Source of the DNA: Kaistia algarum
GTDB taxonomy: Bacteria; Pseudomonadota; Alphaproteobacteria; Rhizobiales; Kaistiaceae
Direction: 5' to 3'
Length of the DNA stretch: 64,000 bases
NCBI RefSeq assembly: GCF_026343945.1
Contig: NZ_JAPKNJ010000003.1
Span: 434,001-498,000, forward strand
Positions within the stretch are counted from its first letter, which is position 1. Each line of letters begins with the position of its first letter. The notes beneath the pieces were generated by a model. The model was not told where the DNA came from. It saw only the letters and a list, made by a program, of their open reading frames with translations, and searched no databases. Shown piece after piece: positions 35,493 to 47,748 of the stretch. Made by a program: the position numbers and the translations under genes.

Positions 35493-36194
35493 ATGACGAT
35501 CCACAACACGATCTACGTCGATGAGACGCGCTACAATCTCTACACCATGCCGCACAAGGCGCTGCGCCGGGCGCAGATGCTGCTGCTTGGACGGCTGGGG
35601 TCCGTCGATCCGGAAGATGCGGTCGCCGTGGCTTCGATCGCCGCCGACATGCGCAAGCTGATCGCGGTCGGTCGCGGTCATCTGGAACACGAGAACATCC
35701 ACATCCATGAAGTCATCGAGGCGCACCGTTCCGGCGCGACGGAACGCCTCGCCGACGATCACGAGGAACATGAGCGCGATTTCGACGAACTCAGCGCCAT
35801 GCTCGACGACATCGAAATGGCGACGGCGGCGCATCTGCCCGCGCTGCTTCGGGCGCTCTATCTGCGCTACTCGCTGTTCATCGCGGCGGATTTCGAGCAC
35901 ATGGTTGAGGAGGAGACGGAGACGCTGTCGCTGCTCCACCAGCTCTTCAGCGATGACGAACTACGTCTGATCGAGCAGCGCATCGTCGCCTCCATCGATC
36001 CGCAGATGATGATGGATCATCTCACCATGATGATGCCTGCGATGAACCATGGCGAACGCATCGAGATGCTGGGCGGCATGAAGTCGGCGATGCCGGCGAC
36101 GATCTTCGAAGTCGTATGCGCGACGAGCGTGCGGCCGTTCCTGGAGCCGGCCGAATGGCAGAAGCTCAAGGGCGCGCTGGCAATCGCTGCTTGA
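35493..36194 (+). CDS. Hemerythrin HHE-domain protein
   Basis: A 233-residue protein. Di-iron ligand candidates are H21 (MPHKALRRAQ), H63/E67 (RGHLEHENIHIHE), H93 (DDHEEHERDFDEL) and H136/E140 (DFEHMVEEETE), in the order of a hemerythrin four-helix bundle. The last 80 residues are methionine-rich (QMMMDHLTMMMPAM). It probably senses or binds oxygen or NO. A very strong AAGGAGG precedes the start. A TCAAAGCGCTTTGA palindrome lies at 35402-35415. Confidence 0.85.
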   Translation: MTIHNTIYVDETRYNLYTMPHKALRRAQMLLLGRLGSVDPEDAVAVASIAADMRKLIAVGRGHLEHENIHIHEVIEAHRSGATERLADDHEEHERDFDELSAMLDDIEMATAAHLPALLRALYLRYSLFIAADFEHMVEEETETLSLLHQLFSDDELRLIEQRIVASIDPQMMMDHLTMMMPAMNHGERIEMLGGMKSAMPATIFEVVCATSVRPFLEPAEWQKLKGALAIAA

Positions 36195-36210
36195 TGCGAG
36201 CCGCGGCGGG

Positions 36211-39849
<3,639 letters not shown>

Positions 39850-39977
39850 TTTGGAAGCCGATCCCTGCTTGTTCCATTGATGATCACCAACCACAGGCGT
39901 CCCATAGATCGCAAGGAGTAGAAAATACACTAATAAGATGTATAAACGAGCTCATCGTCTTATGGTGGTGGGGCGCG

Positions 39978-41423
39978 ATGAGCATGCAACAGGACGAAGA
40001 CCCGGCGAACGAAGATAGCAAATTGACGGGTGACGACAGCGCGGCAGCGACCCGTTCGCTCGGCAAGTCGGCGTCGGTCGAAGAGCAGCGCAACTTGCTG
40101 ACGGCCATGTGGATATCGTTGTCCCCGGTCGGTCCAGACGTGGCGTCGGTCCTGCCTGCAGCTGTCGATGCCGAGATCAAGAGGCGGCTTGCGCCAGGAT
40201 CGGGACTGGCCGACCTCAACGTCGCCGAGCAGTTGCTTATCAACGGCGTGTCGGGACCGGCCCTCGACGAGGCGATCGCCCGAAAATTGGTCGAGGCCAA
40301 GCGGCGCGGCATACCGGATGCGGCTGAGAGCGCCGCTCGCTACACGAACCTTATGGCGCAAGCCGGGCTCGACGATACGCGGAAGCGGGCATTCCTGCTC
40401 GGCATCGTCACCGACCTGCAGCATTTCGGGCTTCGCAGTGCCCAGGTGCGTTTCCGCCGGTCACAGGCGATCGCCTTCGTCAGCCGGCTGACACGTTGGG
40501 CCGTGGGCTTCGCGATGTTACCGTTTTTGATCTTCCTGCTGCATCGCGCCAGCCTCGTCTATCCGGTCGCGCCGCTGAAGCAGGTCGGCGGCGGGATCGC
40601 GTGGATCGTGACGACCTTTCCCAATTACGGGCTCTATACGGCGGTGACGTTCGGGGCGGTGGGTGCCTTGTTCAGCCGCTACACCCGGTTCCAGGAGGCG
40701 ACGATCACGGCGGTACCCCTGGACGATGCCGACGCCTATTACAGCAGCGCAAACGTGTTGCTGCATCTTCTGATTGGCACGGTCGGCGCTATGTTCATCT
40801 ACTTCTTTGCCGCCTCCGGATTGCTGACCGGGCCGCTCGTCCCGGATCTCAGGGCGTTGACCTATGTCGCCGCGAAATCGCCGGATGCCACGGGGCCGTT
40901 CTGCAACCTGCTGGCCGACCCCGTCGACTGCCGGGTCGAAGCCGAAAAACAGCCCGCGCCCTGCGACAAGGCGGACAATCCCTGCCCGGATGCCGTGGGA
41001 ACAGCGACGTCCGGGTCCGGCGATGGCACTGCTGGTGGGGGCGGCACTGAGAACACGGAAGCCTCCAAGGAGGGGAGGGGGATCACCACGGTTCTCGGGA
41101 TATTGACGCCGAACGCTCTCGTCCCATCGCGCGATCTCGCCCTTCTGATCATATGGGCGATTCTGGCCGGCTTCTCCGAGCGCCTGGTCCCGAACCTTTT
41201 GACGTCGACAACCCGCCAGATCGAGGCTCGGGCCGCCGAGACCGAGGCGAAAACGGTTGTCGTCCAGACCTCGCCAGTTTCTCCAAATCCGGTTCAGAAT
41301 GATCCGGATGCAGAAGAGAGAGACATCCCAAGGGCGGCCAATAGGCCTGGAGACGCAGTCGTCCAAGATCCCGCAGTGCCGGATCCGCAGCCGAAGCCGG
41401 GAGGCGACGCTAGTCAGGGGTAA
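39978..41423 (+). CDS. Membrane protein of unknown function
   Basis: A 481-residue protein. Residues 1-160 are soluble and helical. Hydrophobic segments occur near 172-190, 205-235, 258-285 and 375-395. A low-complexity loop with four cysteines (CNLLADPVDC, CDKADNPC) and a Gly/Ser/Thr run sits between the last two spans, probably outside the membrane. The motif AILAGFSERLVPNLL after the final span recurs in other uncharacterised bacterial membrane proteins. The tail is Pro/Asp-rich and cytoplasmic. I do not recognise a family with a known role. It precedes the TerB-DnaJ gene by 94 bp. Confidence 0.7.
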   Translation: MSMQQDEDPANEDSKLTGDDSAAATRSLGKSASVEEQRNLLTAMWISLSPVGPDVASVLPAAVDAEIKRRLAPGSGLADLNVAEQLLINGVSGPALDEAIARKLVEAKRRGIPDAAESAARYTNLMAQAGLDDTRKRAFLLGIVTDLQHFGLRSAQVRFRRSQAIAFVSRLTRWAVGFAMLPFLIFLLHRASLVYPVAPLKQVGGGIAWIVTTFPNYGLYTAVTFGAVGALFSRYTRFQEATITAVPLDDADAYYSSANVLLHLLIGTVGAMFIYFFAASGLLTGPLVPDLRALTYVAAKSPDATGPFCNLLADPVDCRVEAEKQPAPCDKADNPCPDAVGTATSGSGDGTAGGGGTENTEASKEGRGITTVLGILTPNALVPSRDLALLIIWAILAGFSERLVPNLLTSTTRQIEARAAETEAKTVVVQTSPVSPNPVQNDPDAEERDIPRAANRPGDAVVQDPAVPDPQPKPGGDASQG

Positions 41424-41517
41424 TCGAGCGACCGAGGAACTACCCCTGGAAGAACCGGTGGGCTGCGGCGCTCTGCAGTCTCGCCGCCGCCGCGATCGTT
41501 CCTTATGATGCGGCGTC

Positions 41518-42222
41518 ATGAGCTTCTGGAACCGACTCGGGGACATGATTTGCCGCATCCCCGGCGGCTGCGCTGTGGTCGACCATGTGGTCGAGGCCAT
41601 ACGCTCGACCTTCGGCACGGCGGCCGAACGGCGCCATGCGGCGTTTTCGATCGCCATGATCGCGCTTTCGGCCAAGATGGCGAAGGCGGACGGTGTCGTT
41701 ACCAGCGACGAGATCGCCGCGTTCAAGGAACTCTTCGAGATCCCGGAGGCCGAACGCGGCAATGTCGCGCGACTGTTCAATTTAGCCAAGCAGGACGTCG
41801 CCGGCTTCGAATCCTATGCGAAGCGGATGGCGGGACTGTTCGACGAGGGCTCGGAGGTGTTCGAGGACATCGTCGACGGACTGTTCCACATCGCGACGGC
41901 CGATGGCGCGCTGCATGAGGACGAACTCGCCTTCATCTCGCGGGTCGCGTCGATCTTCGGCATCAGCGAGACGGCCTATCTCAGGATCGAGAGCCGGCAT
42001 CTCGTGCCGGCCGATGGCGACCCATACCGTATCCTCGGCATCGAGCGCTCGGCGTCGAATGATGATGTGAAGCGCCATTATCGCCGCATCGTCTCCGAGA
42101 CCCATCCCGACAAGCTGATCGCGCGCGGCGTGCCGGCCGAATTCATCGCGATCGCGACCGCCAAGGTTGCGGCGCTCAATGTAGCCTACGACCGCATCCG
42201 CCGGGAGCGCGCCTTCGCATGA
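41518..42222 (+). CDS. TerB plus DnaJ-domain co-chaperone (DjlA-like)
   Basis: A 234-residue protein. Residues 35-155 form a TerB-like helical domain (AFSIAMIALSAKMAKADGVVTSDEI, FHIATADGALHEDELAFI). Residues 165-230 are a J domain with the essential HPD in SETHPDKL and DPYRILGIERSASNDDVKRHYRR. DjlA proteins stimulate DnaK, but this one lacks the N-terminal membrane anchor, so it is likely cytosolic. It overlaps the amidase gene by four bases (ATGA). Confidence 0.9.
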   Translation: MSFWNRLGDMICRIPGGCAVVDHVVEAIRSTFGTAAERRHAAFSIAMIALSAKMAKADGVVTSDEIAAFKELFEIPEAERGNVARLFNLAKQDVAGFESYAKRMAGLFDEGSEVFEDIVDGLFHIATADGALHEDELAFISRVASIFGISETAYLRIESRHLVPADGDPYRILGIERSASNDDVKRHYRRIVSETHPDKLIARGVPAEFIAIATAKVAALNVAYDRIRRERAFA

Positions 42223-43004
42223 TCGGCGACAGCCCGCTTGTGAACGCCCTGCGGCCGTCTGCGAATTTCGGAGGCCGCGCCGAGGGCATCGCAACCGACA
42301 TCCTGCTCCTGCACTATACCGACATGCCGACGGCGGACGCCGCCATCGCCTGGCTCGCCGATCCGCGTTCGCAGGTCTCGTGCCATTATGTCGTCGCCGA
42401 GGACGGCACGATCACGCAGCTCGTCAGCGAGCGCGACCGGGCCTGGCATGCCGGCGTCTCGACATGGAAAGGGCAGGGCGACATCAATTCGCGCTCGATC
42501 GGGATCGAGATCGCCAATTGCGGCCATGATCACGGCTATCCGGATTTTCCGGACGTGCAGATCGAAGCGGTGATCGCGCTCGGCTGCGACATTTGCGCCC
42601 GGAACCCTATTCCTGCGGCGCGCGTTCTGGCGCATTCGGATGTCGCTCCGGGGCGCAAGCGCGATCCCGGCGAGAAGTTTCCCTGGGCGCGGCTCGCGGG
42701 CGCTGGATTGGGCCATTTCGTCGAGCCGGAGCCGATCCGTGGCGGACGGTTTTTCCAGATCGGCGATCACGGAGCCCCGGTCGAGGCGCTGCAGGGGCTG
42801 CTGGCCTGGTATGGCTACGGCCTTGATATCGATGGCGACTTCGGAACCGACACCCAGCAGGTCGTCGCCGCCTTCCAGCGTCACTTCCGGCCCGAACGGG
42901 TCGATGGCGTCGCCGACGCCTCGACGATCGCAACGCTGCACCGTCTGGCCCGCGCGCTGACCCCGCCAGCCGGGCAGGGGGCCGCCGAGATGGCGCGCGA
43001 CTGA
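42219..43004 (+). CDS. N-acetylmuramoyl-L-alanine amidase (AmpD-like) with peptidoglycan-binding domain
   Basis: A 261-residue Amidase_2 enzyme. Zinc ligands are in LLLHYTDM and VLAHSDVAPGRKRDPG; AWHAG and SIGIEIANCG carry other active-site residues. A C-terminal peptidoglycan-binding domain (GAPVEALQGLLAWYGYGLDIDGDFGTDT) spans about 185-245. There is no signal peptide, as in AmpD, so it probably hydrolyses anhydro-muropeptides in the cytoplasm during wall recycling. The coupling to a DjlA-like gene is often seen in rhizobia. Confidence 0.92.
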   Translation: MIGDSPLVNALRPSANFGGRAEGIATDILLLHYTDMPTADAAIAWLADPRSQVSCHYVVAEDGTITQLVSERDRAWHAGVSTWKGQGDINSRSIGIEIANCGHDHGYPDFPDVQIEAVIALGCDICARNPIPAARVLAHSDVAPGRKRDPGEKFPWARLAGAGLGHFVEPEPIRGGRFFQIGDHGAPVEALQGLLAWYGYGLDIDGDFGTDTQQVVAAFQRHFRPERVDGVADASTIATLHRLARALTPPAGQGAAEMARD

Positions 43005-43022
43005 CATCTCGTTGTTCACGAA

Positions 43023-43037
43023 GTATTTCAGAAATAC
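43023..43037. promoter_or_regulatory. Perfect AT-rich palindrome between amidase and transglycosylase genes
   Basis: GTATTTCAGAAATAC has perfect seven-base arms around one base. It lies 18 bp after the amidase stop and 88 bp before the transglycosylase start. A regulator site or weak terminator are both possible. Confidence 0.4.
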
Positions 43038-43124
43038 ATTTGATTTGAGTTTTCCTGCCCCATTTCGGGACGGTTGACCGGCGAAAGGGTGCGCCGTCGT
43101 CAACAATGCGAGTGCGTCCACGGA

Positions 43125-43640
43125 ATGAAGAAGTTCTGCGTAACGGGTCTGTCCGCCTCTCTGGCCGCTATGGTTCTCCTGAGCGGATTTTCGATCTCTT
43201 TTGCCGAAGCTGGTTCGGCCCGCCTTTTGAAGAACAATACGAGCCGCATCGCCGCCGCCAGCCGGACGGATGATTTTGACGGCCTGATCGCGAGCTATGC
43301 GAGCGCCAACAACGTTCCGATCTCGCTGGCTCATGCGGTTGTCCGTGTCGAGAGCAACTATAATCCGAAGATGCGCGGCTCCGCCGGCGAGATCGGCCTT
43401 ATGCAGGTCAAGCTGCAGACGGCTCGCGGCATGGGTTATCGCGGCAGTGCCAAGGGGCTCTATGAGCCGGCGACGAACATCCGGTACGGCATGATGTATC
43501 TGGGCCAGGCGCGGCAGATTGCCGGCGGCGATCTCTGCGGCACGATCCTTCGCTACAATGCTGGTCATGGCGCCAAGCGCATGTCCAGCGGCCCGCTGCG
43601 TTACTGCGGCAAGGTCAAGCAGTTGATCGCCTCGAACTGA
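43125..43640 (+). CDS. Secreted lytic transglycosylase (SLT domain)
   Basis: A 171-residue protein. A signal peptide (KKFCVTGLSASLAAMVLLSGFSISFAEA) precedes an SLT domain: FDGLIASYASANNVPISLAHAVVRVESNYN with the catalytic Glu, GSAGEIGLMQVKLQTARGMGY, NIRYGMMYL and LRYNAGHG. It cleaves the glycan backbone of peptidoglycan in the periplasm. It is a small minimal version without accessory domains. ATG at 43125 gives the best signal peptide. Confidence 0.9.
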   Translation: MKKFCVTGLSASLAAMVLLSGFSISFAEAGSARLLKNNTSRIAAASRTDDFDGLIASYASANNVPISLAHAVVRVESNYNPKMRGSAGEIGLMQVKLQTARGMGYRGSAKGLYEPATNIRYGMMYLGQARQIAGGDLCGTILRYNAGHGAKRMSSGPLRYCGKVKQLIASN

Positions 43641-43763
43641 GGTGCATCGGCGGTGCGGCGCGCGCTGGTTTTACGTCCGCGCCGCACCGGTTTTTCCTGT
43701 TTCGCCGGAACCGGTTTGCCGCGCGGGCTTGACCCGCTCCCGCCCGCCCCATAAGTCGGGCGG

Positions 43764-44152
43764 GCCAGTCGGCCGGACGACCGCTGCTGCAGAACCGAAA
43801 GGTTGCAGGGGAGGAAAGTCCGGGCTCCATGGAAACACGGTGCCGGGTAACGCCCGGCGAGGGCGACCTCAGGGAAAGTGCCACAGAGAGCAAACCGCCC
43901 GGCGTTCGCGCCGGGTAAGGGTGAAAGGGTGGGGTAAGAGCCCACCGCGCTTCCAGCAATGGCGGCGGCACGGCAAACCCCACCGGGAGCAAGACCGAAT
44001 AGGGGCGGCACGGACCTTCGGGTCCAGGCAGTTTCCAAGCCCGCCGCCCGGGTAGGTCGCGCGAGGCGTCCGGCAACGGACGTCCAAGATGAATGGTCGT
44101 CACGCGGCGGGAAACCGCCGCCCTACAGAACCCGGCTTATAGGCCGGCTGGC
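43764..44152 (+). ncRNA. rnpB: RNase P RNA, bacterial class A
   Basis: The conserved core GGGGAGGAAAGTCCGGGCTC begins near 43809, followed by GCCGGGTAACGCCCGGCG, CAGGGAAAGTGCCACAGAGA, and near the 3' end CGGCGGGAAACCGCCG and CCTACAGAACCCGGCTTA. The ends GCCAGTCGGCC (from 43764) and GGCCGGCTGGC (to 44152) pair as helix P1 with one G-U. The length, about 389 nt, fits alphaproteobacteria. It matures tRNA 5' ends. The exact ends are inferred from P1. Confidence 0.95.
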
Positions 44153-44174
44153 AAATTAATCGTCGTCGATGGTC

Positions 44175-44645
44175 TCAGAGCCATCCGATGCCGTAGAGCA
44201 GCACGCGGCCGCTGATGAAGATCAGGATCAGCGAGCCGGGCGTCCAGATCAGCGAGCGCACATCGTGGGTCTGCGCCGTCGCATAGGCGACGAAATGGAG
44301 CAGCCGCGTCACGACGAAGCCGTAGAGCAGCCATTGCGCCAGCACGAGCGACGGGCTCGTCAGGACGAAGAGCAATCCGGCGACGAGGAAATAGGGCAGG
44401 CTTTCCAGATCGTTGAGCTGGATGCGGCGGAAGCGCTCGACGCGCGGGTTCAGATCGAGCTGATGCGGGTTCGGCTTCGGGTTGAATGGTGTCTTCTTCG
44501 CATCCTCGGGATTTCGAAAGCCGCCATTCTCGCGGATCATGGCGATGACCGTCAGCCATGACAGGCTCACGGCCTTCAGGATCATGATCGAAGCAGCTAC
44601 CGCATAGGTCGCGAAGACCGGGTCGGCGAAGTTCAGCCTGTCCAT
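44175..44645 (-). CDS. MAPEG-family membrane protein
   Basis: A 156-residue protein with four predicted membrane helices. FATYAVAASIMILKAVSLSW, RVERFRRIQLNDLESLPYFLVAGLLFVL and RLLHFVAYATAQTHDVRSLIW (with the conserved R-x-x-N-D-x-E block) define MAPEG, which includes microsomal glutathione transferases. It may detoxify lipophilic electrophiles with glutathione. It is divergent from a TetR gene; palindromes lie between them. Confidence 0.9.
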   Translation of the reverse strand: MDRLNFADPVFATYAVAASIMILKAVSLSWLTVIAMIRENGGFRNPEDAKKTPFNPKPNPHQLDLNPRVERFRRIQLNDLESLPYFLVAGLLFVLTSPSLVLAQWLLYGFVVTRLLHFVAYATAQTHDVRSLIWTPGSLILIFISGRVLLYGIGWL

Positions 44646-44711
44646 TTCCGTCTCCCATGCACCGGCCGTCGCCCAAGGCAACGCATCCATCCGACTGCAT
44701 TCGGATTTTTA

Positions 44712-44763
44712 GACCATTGGTCGAATTTGTCAATCTATAGACATGTTACCAATCGTTCGGTAT
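44712..44763. promoter_or_regulatory. TetR-type operator candidates between MAPEG and TetR genes
   Basis: GACCATTGGTC (44712-44722) is a perfect palindrome with a one-base centre. TACCAATCGTTCGGTA (44747-44762) is an imperfect one. Both share ACCA/TGGT or ACC/GGT half-sites and lie between the divergent genes, as expected for autorepression by the TetR protein. Confidence 0.5.
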
Positions 44764-44794
44764 AAGATTGGATGCATCGATGGCAGGGATACCG

Positions 44795-45475
44795 ATGAAC
44801 GAAGACCGTACCGACACCACCGACCGCAGTTTGAGTTCCGCCCGGCAGGCGCGGCAGGAACGGCGGCGCGATCGTTCCCGCGAGGAGATCCTCGGCGCGG
44901 CGCGCGCGGTGCTGCTTCGGAGTGGGGCGGCCGCGATGACGCTGGACGCGGTCGCCAAGGAAGCCGGCATGTCGAAGACGGGGCTCTATTATTATTTCCC
45001 CTCCAAGGATGCGCTGGTCTTCGAGCTCGTCTTCGGCGCGCTCGAGGGGCATGCCCAGGCCGTCGACGTCGCGGTGGAAGGGGCGGACACCGGCGGCCAG
45101 ATGCTGGGTGCAATCATCCGCGAGACGGTCCACGCCTTCGCGCCGAAGCTGGACGATTTCCGGCTGGCTTTCCTGTTCGGCCAGGTGGCCGGTGCCGGTG
45201 CCATCCATTGGACCGACGAGCAACTGGCGCGGATGCGCCCTCTGAACGAGCAATTGCTGGCCCGAACGACGGCAAAGCTTGCGGGGGAGGGCGGCGAAAC
45301 GCGGTCCCGTGCCGCCGTCGAGCCGCGGCTTCTGGCCTTCCTGGCCTATCTCGCCGCCATCGGCCTGCTGACCATGAAAGGCATGGTCGAGCATGTCGAG
45401 GATCCGCTTGTCTATTCCGACGAGGAACTCGTCGAGGGGTTCGCGCGGGTCTTCGCGGCGGCGGCATCGCCGTGA
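44795..45475 (+). CDS. TetR-family transcriptional regulator
   Basis: A 226-residue TetR protein. The HTH is at residues 25-75: SREEILGAARAVLLRSG, AMTLDAVAKEAGMSKTGLYYYFPSKDAL. The ligand domain contains hydrophobic segments (LLAFLAYLAAIGLLTMKGMVEH). It is followed by cupin and monooxygenase genes on the same strand and is divergent from MAPEG, so control of a small-molecule oxidation or detoxification set is likely. The ATG at 44795 follows AGGGAT; two earlier starts lack ribosome sites. Confidence 0.9.
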   Translation: MNEDRTDTTDRSLSSARQARQERRRDRSREEILGAARAVLLRSGAAAMTLDAVAKEAGMSKTGLYYYFPSKDALVFELVFGALEGHAQAVDVAVEGADTGGQMLGAIIRETVHAFAPKLDDFRLAFLFGQVAGAGAIHWTDEQLARMRPLNEQLLARTTAKLAGEGGETRSRAAVEPRLLAFLAYLAAIGLLTMKGMVEHVEDPLVYSDEELVEGFARVFAAAASP

Positions 45476-45532
45476 GGGGAAAAATAGACAGATTTTCAGT
45501 GCGCCAAGGCGGCGCCAATCGGGAGGAAGCAG

Positions 45533-46015
45533 ATGGCAATCCACACACCGATGTCGATAGAGGGCGAATCCATTCCGGTCTGCGAGCGGCGGTTTCTCGG
45601 CTTGCCGACCTGGATCCGGGCGGGACGCGAGGAAACCGGCGGCGCCCTCAGCCTCGTCGAGCAGGTCATTCCGCCGGGCTTCGAATCGCCCTGGCACATG
45701 CATCGCGATGAAGACGAGTCGTTCTATGTCATCGAGGGCGCGATCCAGGTGGTCGTCGAGGATCGCAGCGTCACGCTCGGCGTCGGCGATTATGCCTTCG
45801 GGCCCAGGGGCGTCGCCCATGGTTTCCGCGTGGTCGGCGATGCGCCGGTGCGGCTTCTGCTGATGACGACGGGCGGGGCTTTCGCCGACTTCATGCGCGA
45901 GGCGAGCGATCCGGCCGATGGCGGCGCGCAAGGTGCAGGCGAACCCGATATGGCGCGTCTGATGGCTGCCGCCGAACGGAACGGCCTCGCTATCCTTGGG
46001 CCGATGCCGAGCTGA
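45533..46015 (+). CDS. Single-domain cupin protein
   Basis: A 160-residue cupin. PWHMHRDEDESFYVIEGAIQV is motif 1 with the metal-ligand residues H-x-H and E, and VAHGFRVVGDAPVRLL is motif 2 with the later His. Such proteins may be dioxygenases, isomerases or sensors; quercetin-dioxygenase-like cupins are close in pattern. It lies 57 bp after TetR behind GAGGAAG, and 134 bp before a flavin monooxygenase, suggesting a small oxidative pathway. Substrate unknown. Confidence 0.87.
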   Translation: MAIHTPMSIEGESIPVCERRFLGLPTWIRAGREETGGALSLVEQVIPPGFESPWHMHRDEDESFYVIEGAIQVVVEDRSVTLGVGDYAFGPRGVAHGFRVVGDAPVRLLLMTTGGAFADFMREASDPADGGAQGAGEPDMARLMAAAERNGLAILGPMPS

Positions 46016-46149
46016 AGGCGAACGCGACGATCCGGCCCGCGTCAGAGGGTTTTCCCAGCAAAGCTGCGGATAATCCGGGCATGTAATTTCATGCTAGAGC
46101 ATAGGTGCGGCGTCTCGGCTGTGGCGGGCTGTTTCTTGTGGGGAAGACA

Positions 46150-47748
46150 ATGGCAGGCGGCGAGAAATCTTCGATCCTGGTGGTCGGCGCGGGCCCGGTC
46201 GGGCTGACGCTGGCGCTCGCATTGGCGCGCCACGGCGTACCGGTGCGCATCATCGAAAAACTGGCTCAGATCCTGCCTTACTGCCGGGCCATCGGCGTTA
46301 CGCCGCGGACGCTGGAAGTCTGGAGCGATCTGGGTGTCGCGCGCGATATCATCGATGCCGGCCTGTGGCTCACCGGTGCCCGGATCTATAATCCGGACGG
46401 CTCGTTCCGCGATCTGACGCGCGACTATCCCGATCTGCCATTTTCGCCGCTCGGTATCCCCCAATACAGTACGGAGTCGGTCCTGCAGCAGCATTTGGCG
46501 CGCCTCGGCGTGCGGGTGGAGCGCGAAGCCTCGCTCGGATCGCTGGCGCAGCAGGGCGACGAGGTCGCCGTCGAGATCGACACAGCCCAGGGCCGCGAGA
46601 GTGCGACCTTCCGCTACGTCATCGGTTGCGACGGCGCCCACAGCATGGTGCGCAAGGCGCTCGACATAGCTTTCGAGGGCGATGCGATGCCCGCGGAATT
46701 CATGCTGGGCGACGTCCATATCGACTGGGACGTTCCGCGCGGTTTCGCCGTGCGCGCCGTCCGACCGATCGAGAATTCAGTGCCGGACCTGCTGGTCGCC
46801 GTGCCGTTGCCAGAGCCGGGCCGCTACCGCGTGTCGACCGTGCTGCCGGAGCGGCTGCGCGCGCCCAGGACGGGAACCGACCATGGGATTCAGGCCGACA
46901 GGCCCGGCGCCACGCTCGAGGATATCCAGCAAATCGCGGCGCGGCTGTTGCCCGGAACGCCCACGCTGTCGGACCTGCGCTGGTCGTCGATCTTCCGCAT
47001 CAGCATGCGCCTCGCGGCACGCTATGGTTCCGGCAATGTCTTCATTGCCGGCGATGCCTGCCATATCCACCCGCCGACCGGCGGCCAAGGCATGAATACA
47101 GGCGTCCAGGATGCCTACAACCTCGCCTGGAAACTCGCGCTGGTCGTGAAGGGATCGGCGTCGCCGGCCCTGCTCGACAGCTATGAGGCGGAGCGCCGTC
47201 CGGTCGCCGCCGATGTGGTGGCGCGTACCACCGAGCAGAGCTTCAATTTTGGACGCGACGGCCGGGTGCCGGACCGATTGGAGGACACCCAGGTTCTGGT
47301 GTCCTATCGCTCTGGTCCGCTGGCTCGCGGCGAGGGACCGGGCAATGTCGCGGCGGGGGATCGCGTTCCCGATGCGAGCGGATTTCAGCGCGCCGGTATC
47401 GGTTTCCCCTTGCGCCTCCATGAACTGCTGGGCGACGCCCGGTTCGTCCTGCTGGCCGCCATCGGGGCGTCGGATCTGCCACGCATTGAGGCCTGTTCAG
47501 CAGACCTCGCCCGGCGCTGGCCGGGCCTGGTGCGGGTCATCGCCATTCTCGCCGGTAACGAAACAGCGCCGGAGCCGGCCGGCGTGGAACTGATCCGCGA
47601 TCCCGATGGCGCCTTCGGAAAAGCCTTCGGAACGCAAGAGCCGGGTGCGTGGCTGGTTCGACCCGATCTCCATATCGGGCTCGCGGCAAATGGCGTGAGC
47701 TTGAGTGGGATCGAGGCCTATATCGAAACCAATGTGCGGATCGCCTAG
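46150..47748 (+). CDS. FAD-dependent aromatic-type monooxygenase
   Basis: A 532-residue class A flavin monooxygenase. VVGAGPVGLTLALALARHGVPVRIIEK binds FAD. GCDGAHSMVRKAL is the DG motif. FIAGDACHIHPPTGGQGMNTGVQDAYNLAWKLA is the GD motif with the ribityl-binding region. The last 150 residues resemble the thioredoxin-like C-terminal domain of phenol-type hydroxylases. NAD(P)H-dependent ring hydroxylation is expected; substrate unknown. The stop codon TAG is part of the CTAG duplicated by the adjacent insertion sequence, so the element landed exactly at the end of the gene. Confidence 0.92.
   Translation: MAGGEKSSILVVGAGPVGLTLALALARHGVPVRIIEKLAQILPYCRAIGVTPRTLEVWSDLGVARDIIDAGLWLTGARIYNPDGSFRDLTRDYPDLPFSPLGIPQYSTESVLQQHLARLGVRVEREASLGSLAQQGDEVAVEIDTAQGRESATFRYVIGCDGAHSMVRKALDIAFEGDAMPAEFMLGDVHIDWDVPRGFAVRAVRPIENSVPDLLVAVPLPEPGRYRVSTVLPERLRAPRTGTDHGIQADRPGATLEDIQQIAARLLPGTPTLSDLRWSSIFRISMRLAARYGSGNVFIAGDACHIHPPTGGQGMNTGVQDAYNLAWKLALVVKGSASPALLDSYEAERRPVAADVVARTTEQSFNFGRDGRVPDRLEDTQVLVSYRSGPLARGEGPGNVAAGDRVPDASGFQRAGIGFPLRLHELLGDARFVLLAAIGASDLPRIEACSADLARRWPGLVRVIAILAGNETAPEPAGVELIRDPDGAFGKAFGTQEPGAWLVRPDLHIGLAANGVSLSGIEAYIETNVRIA

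Noticed and set aside
43615..44103. Protein-like frames across the RNase P RNA gene
   Set aside because: The DNA matches RNase P RNA core and pairing; such frames are a known source of false hypothetical proteins.
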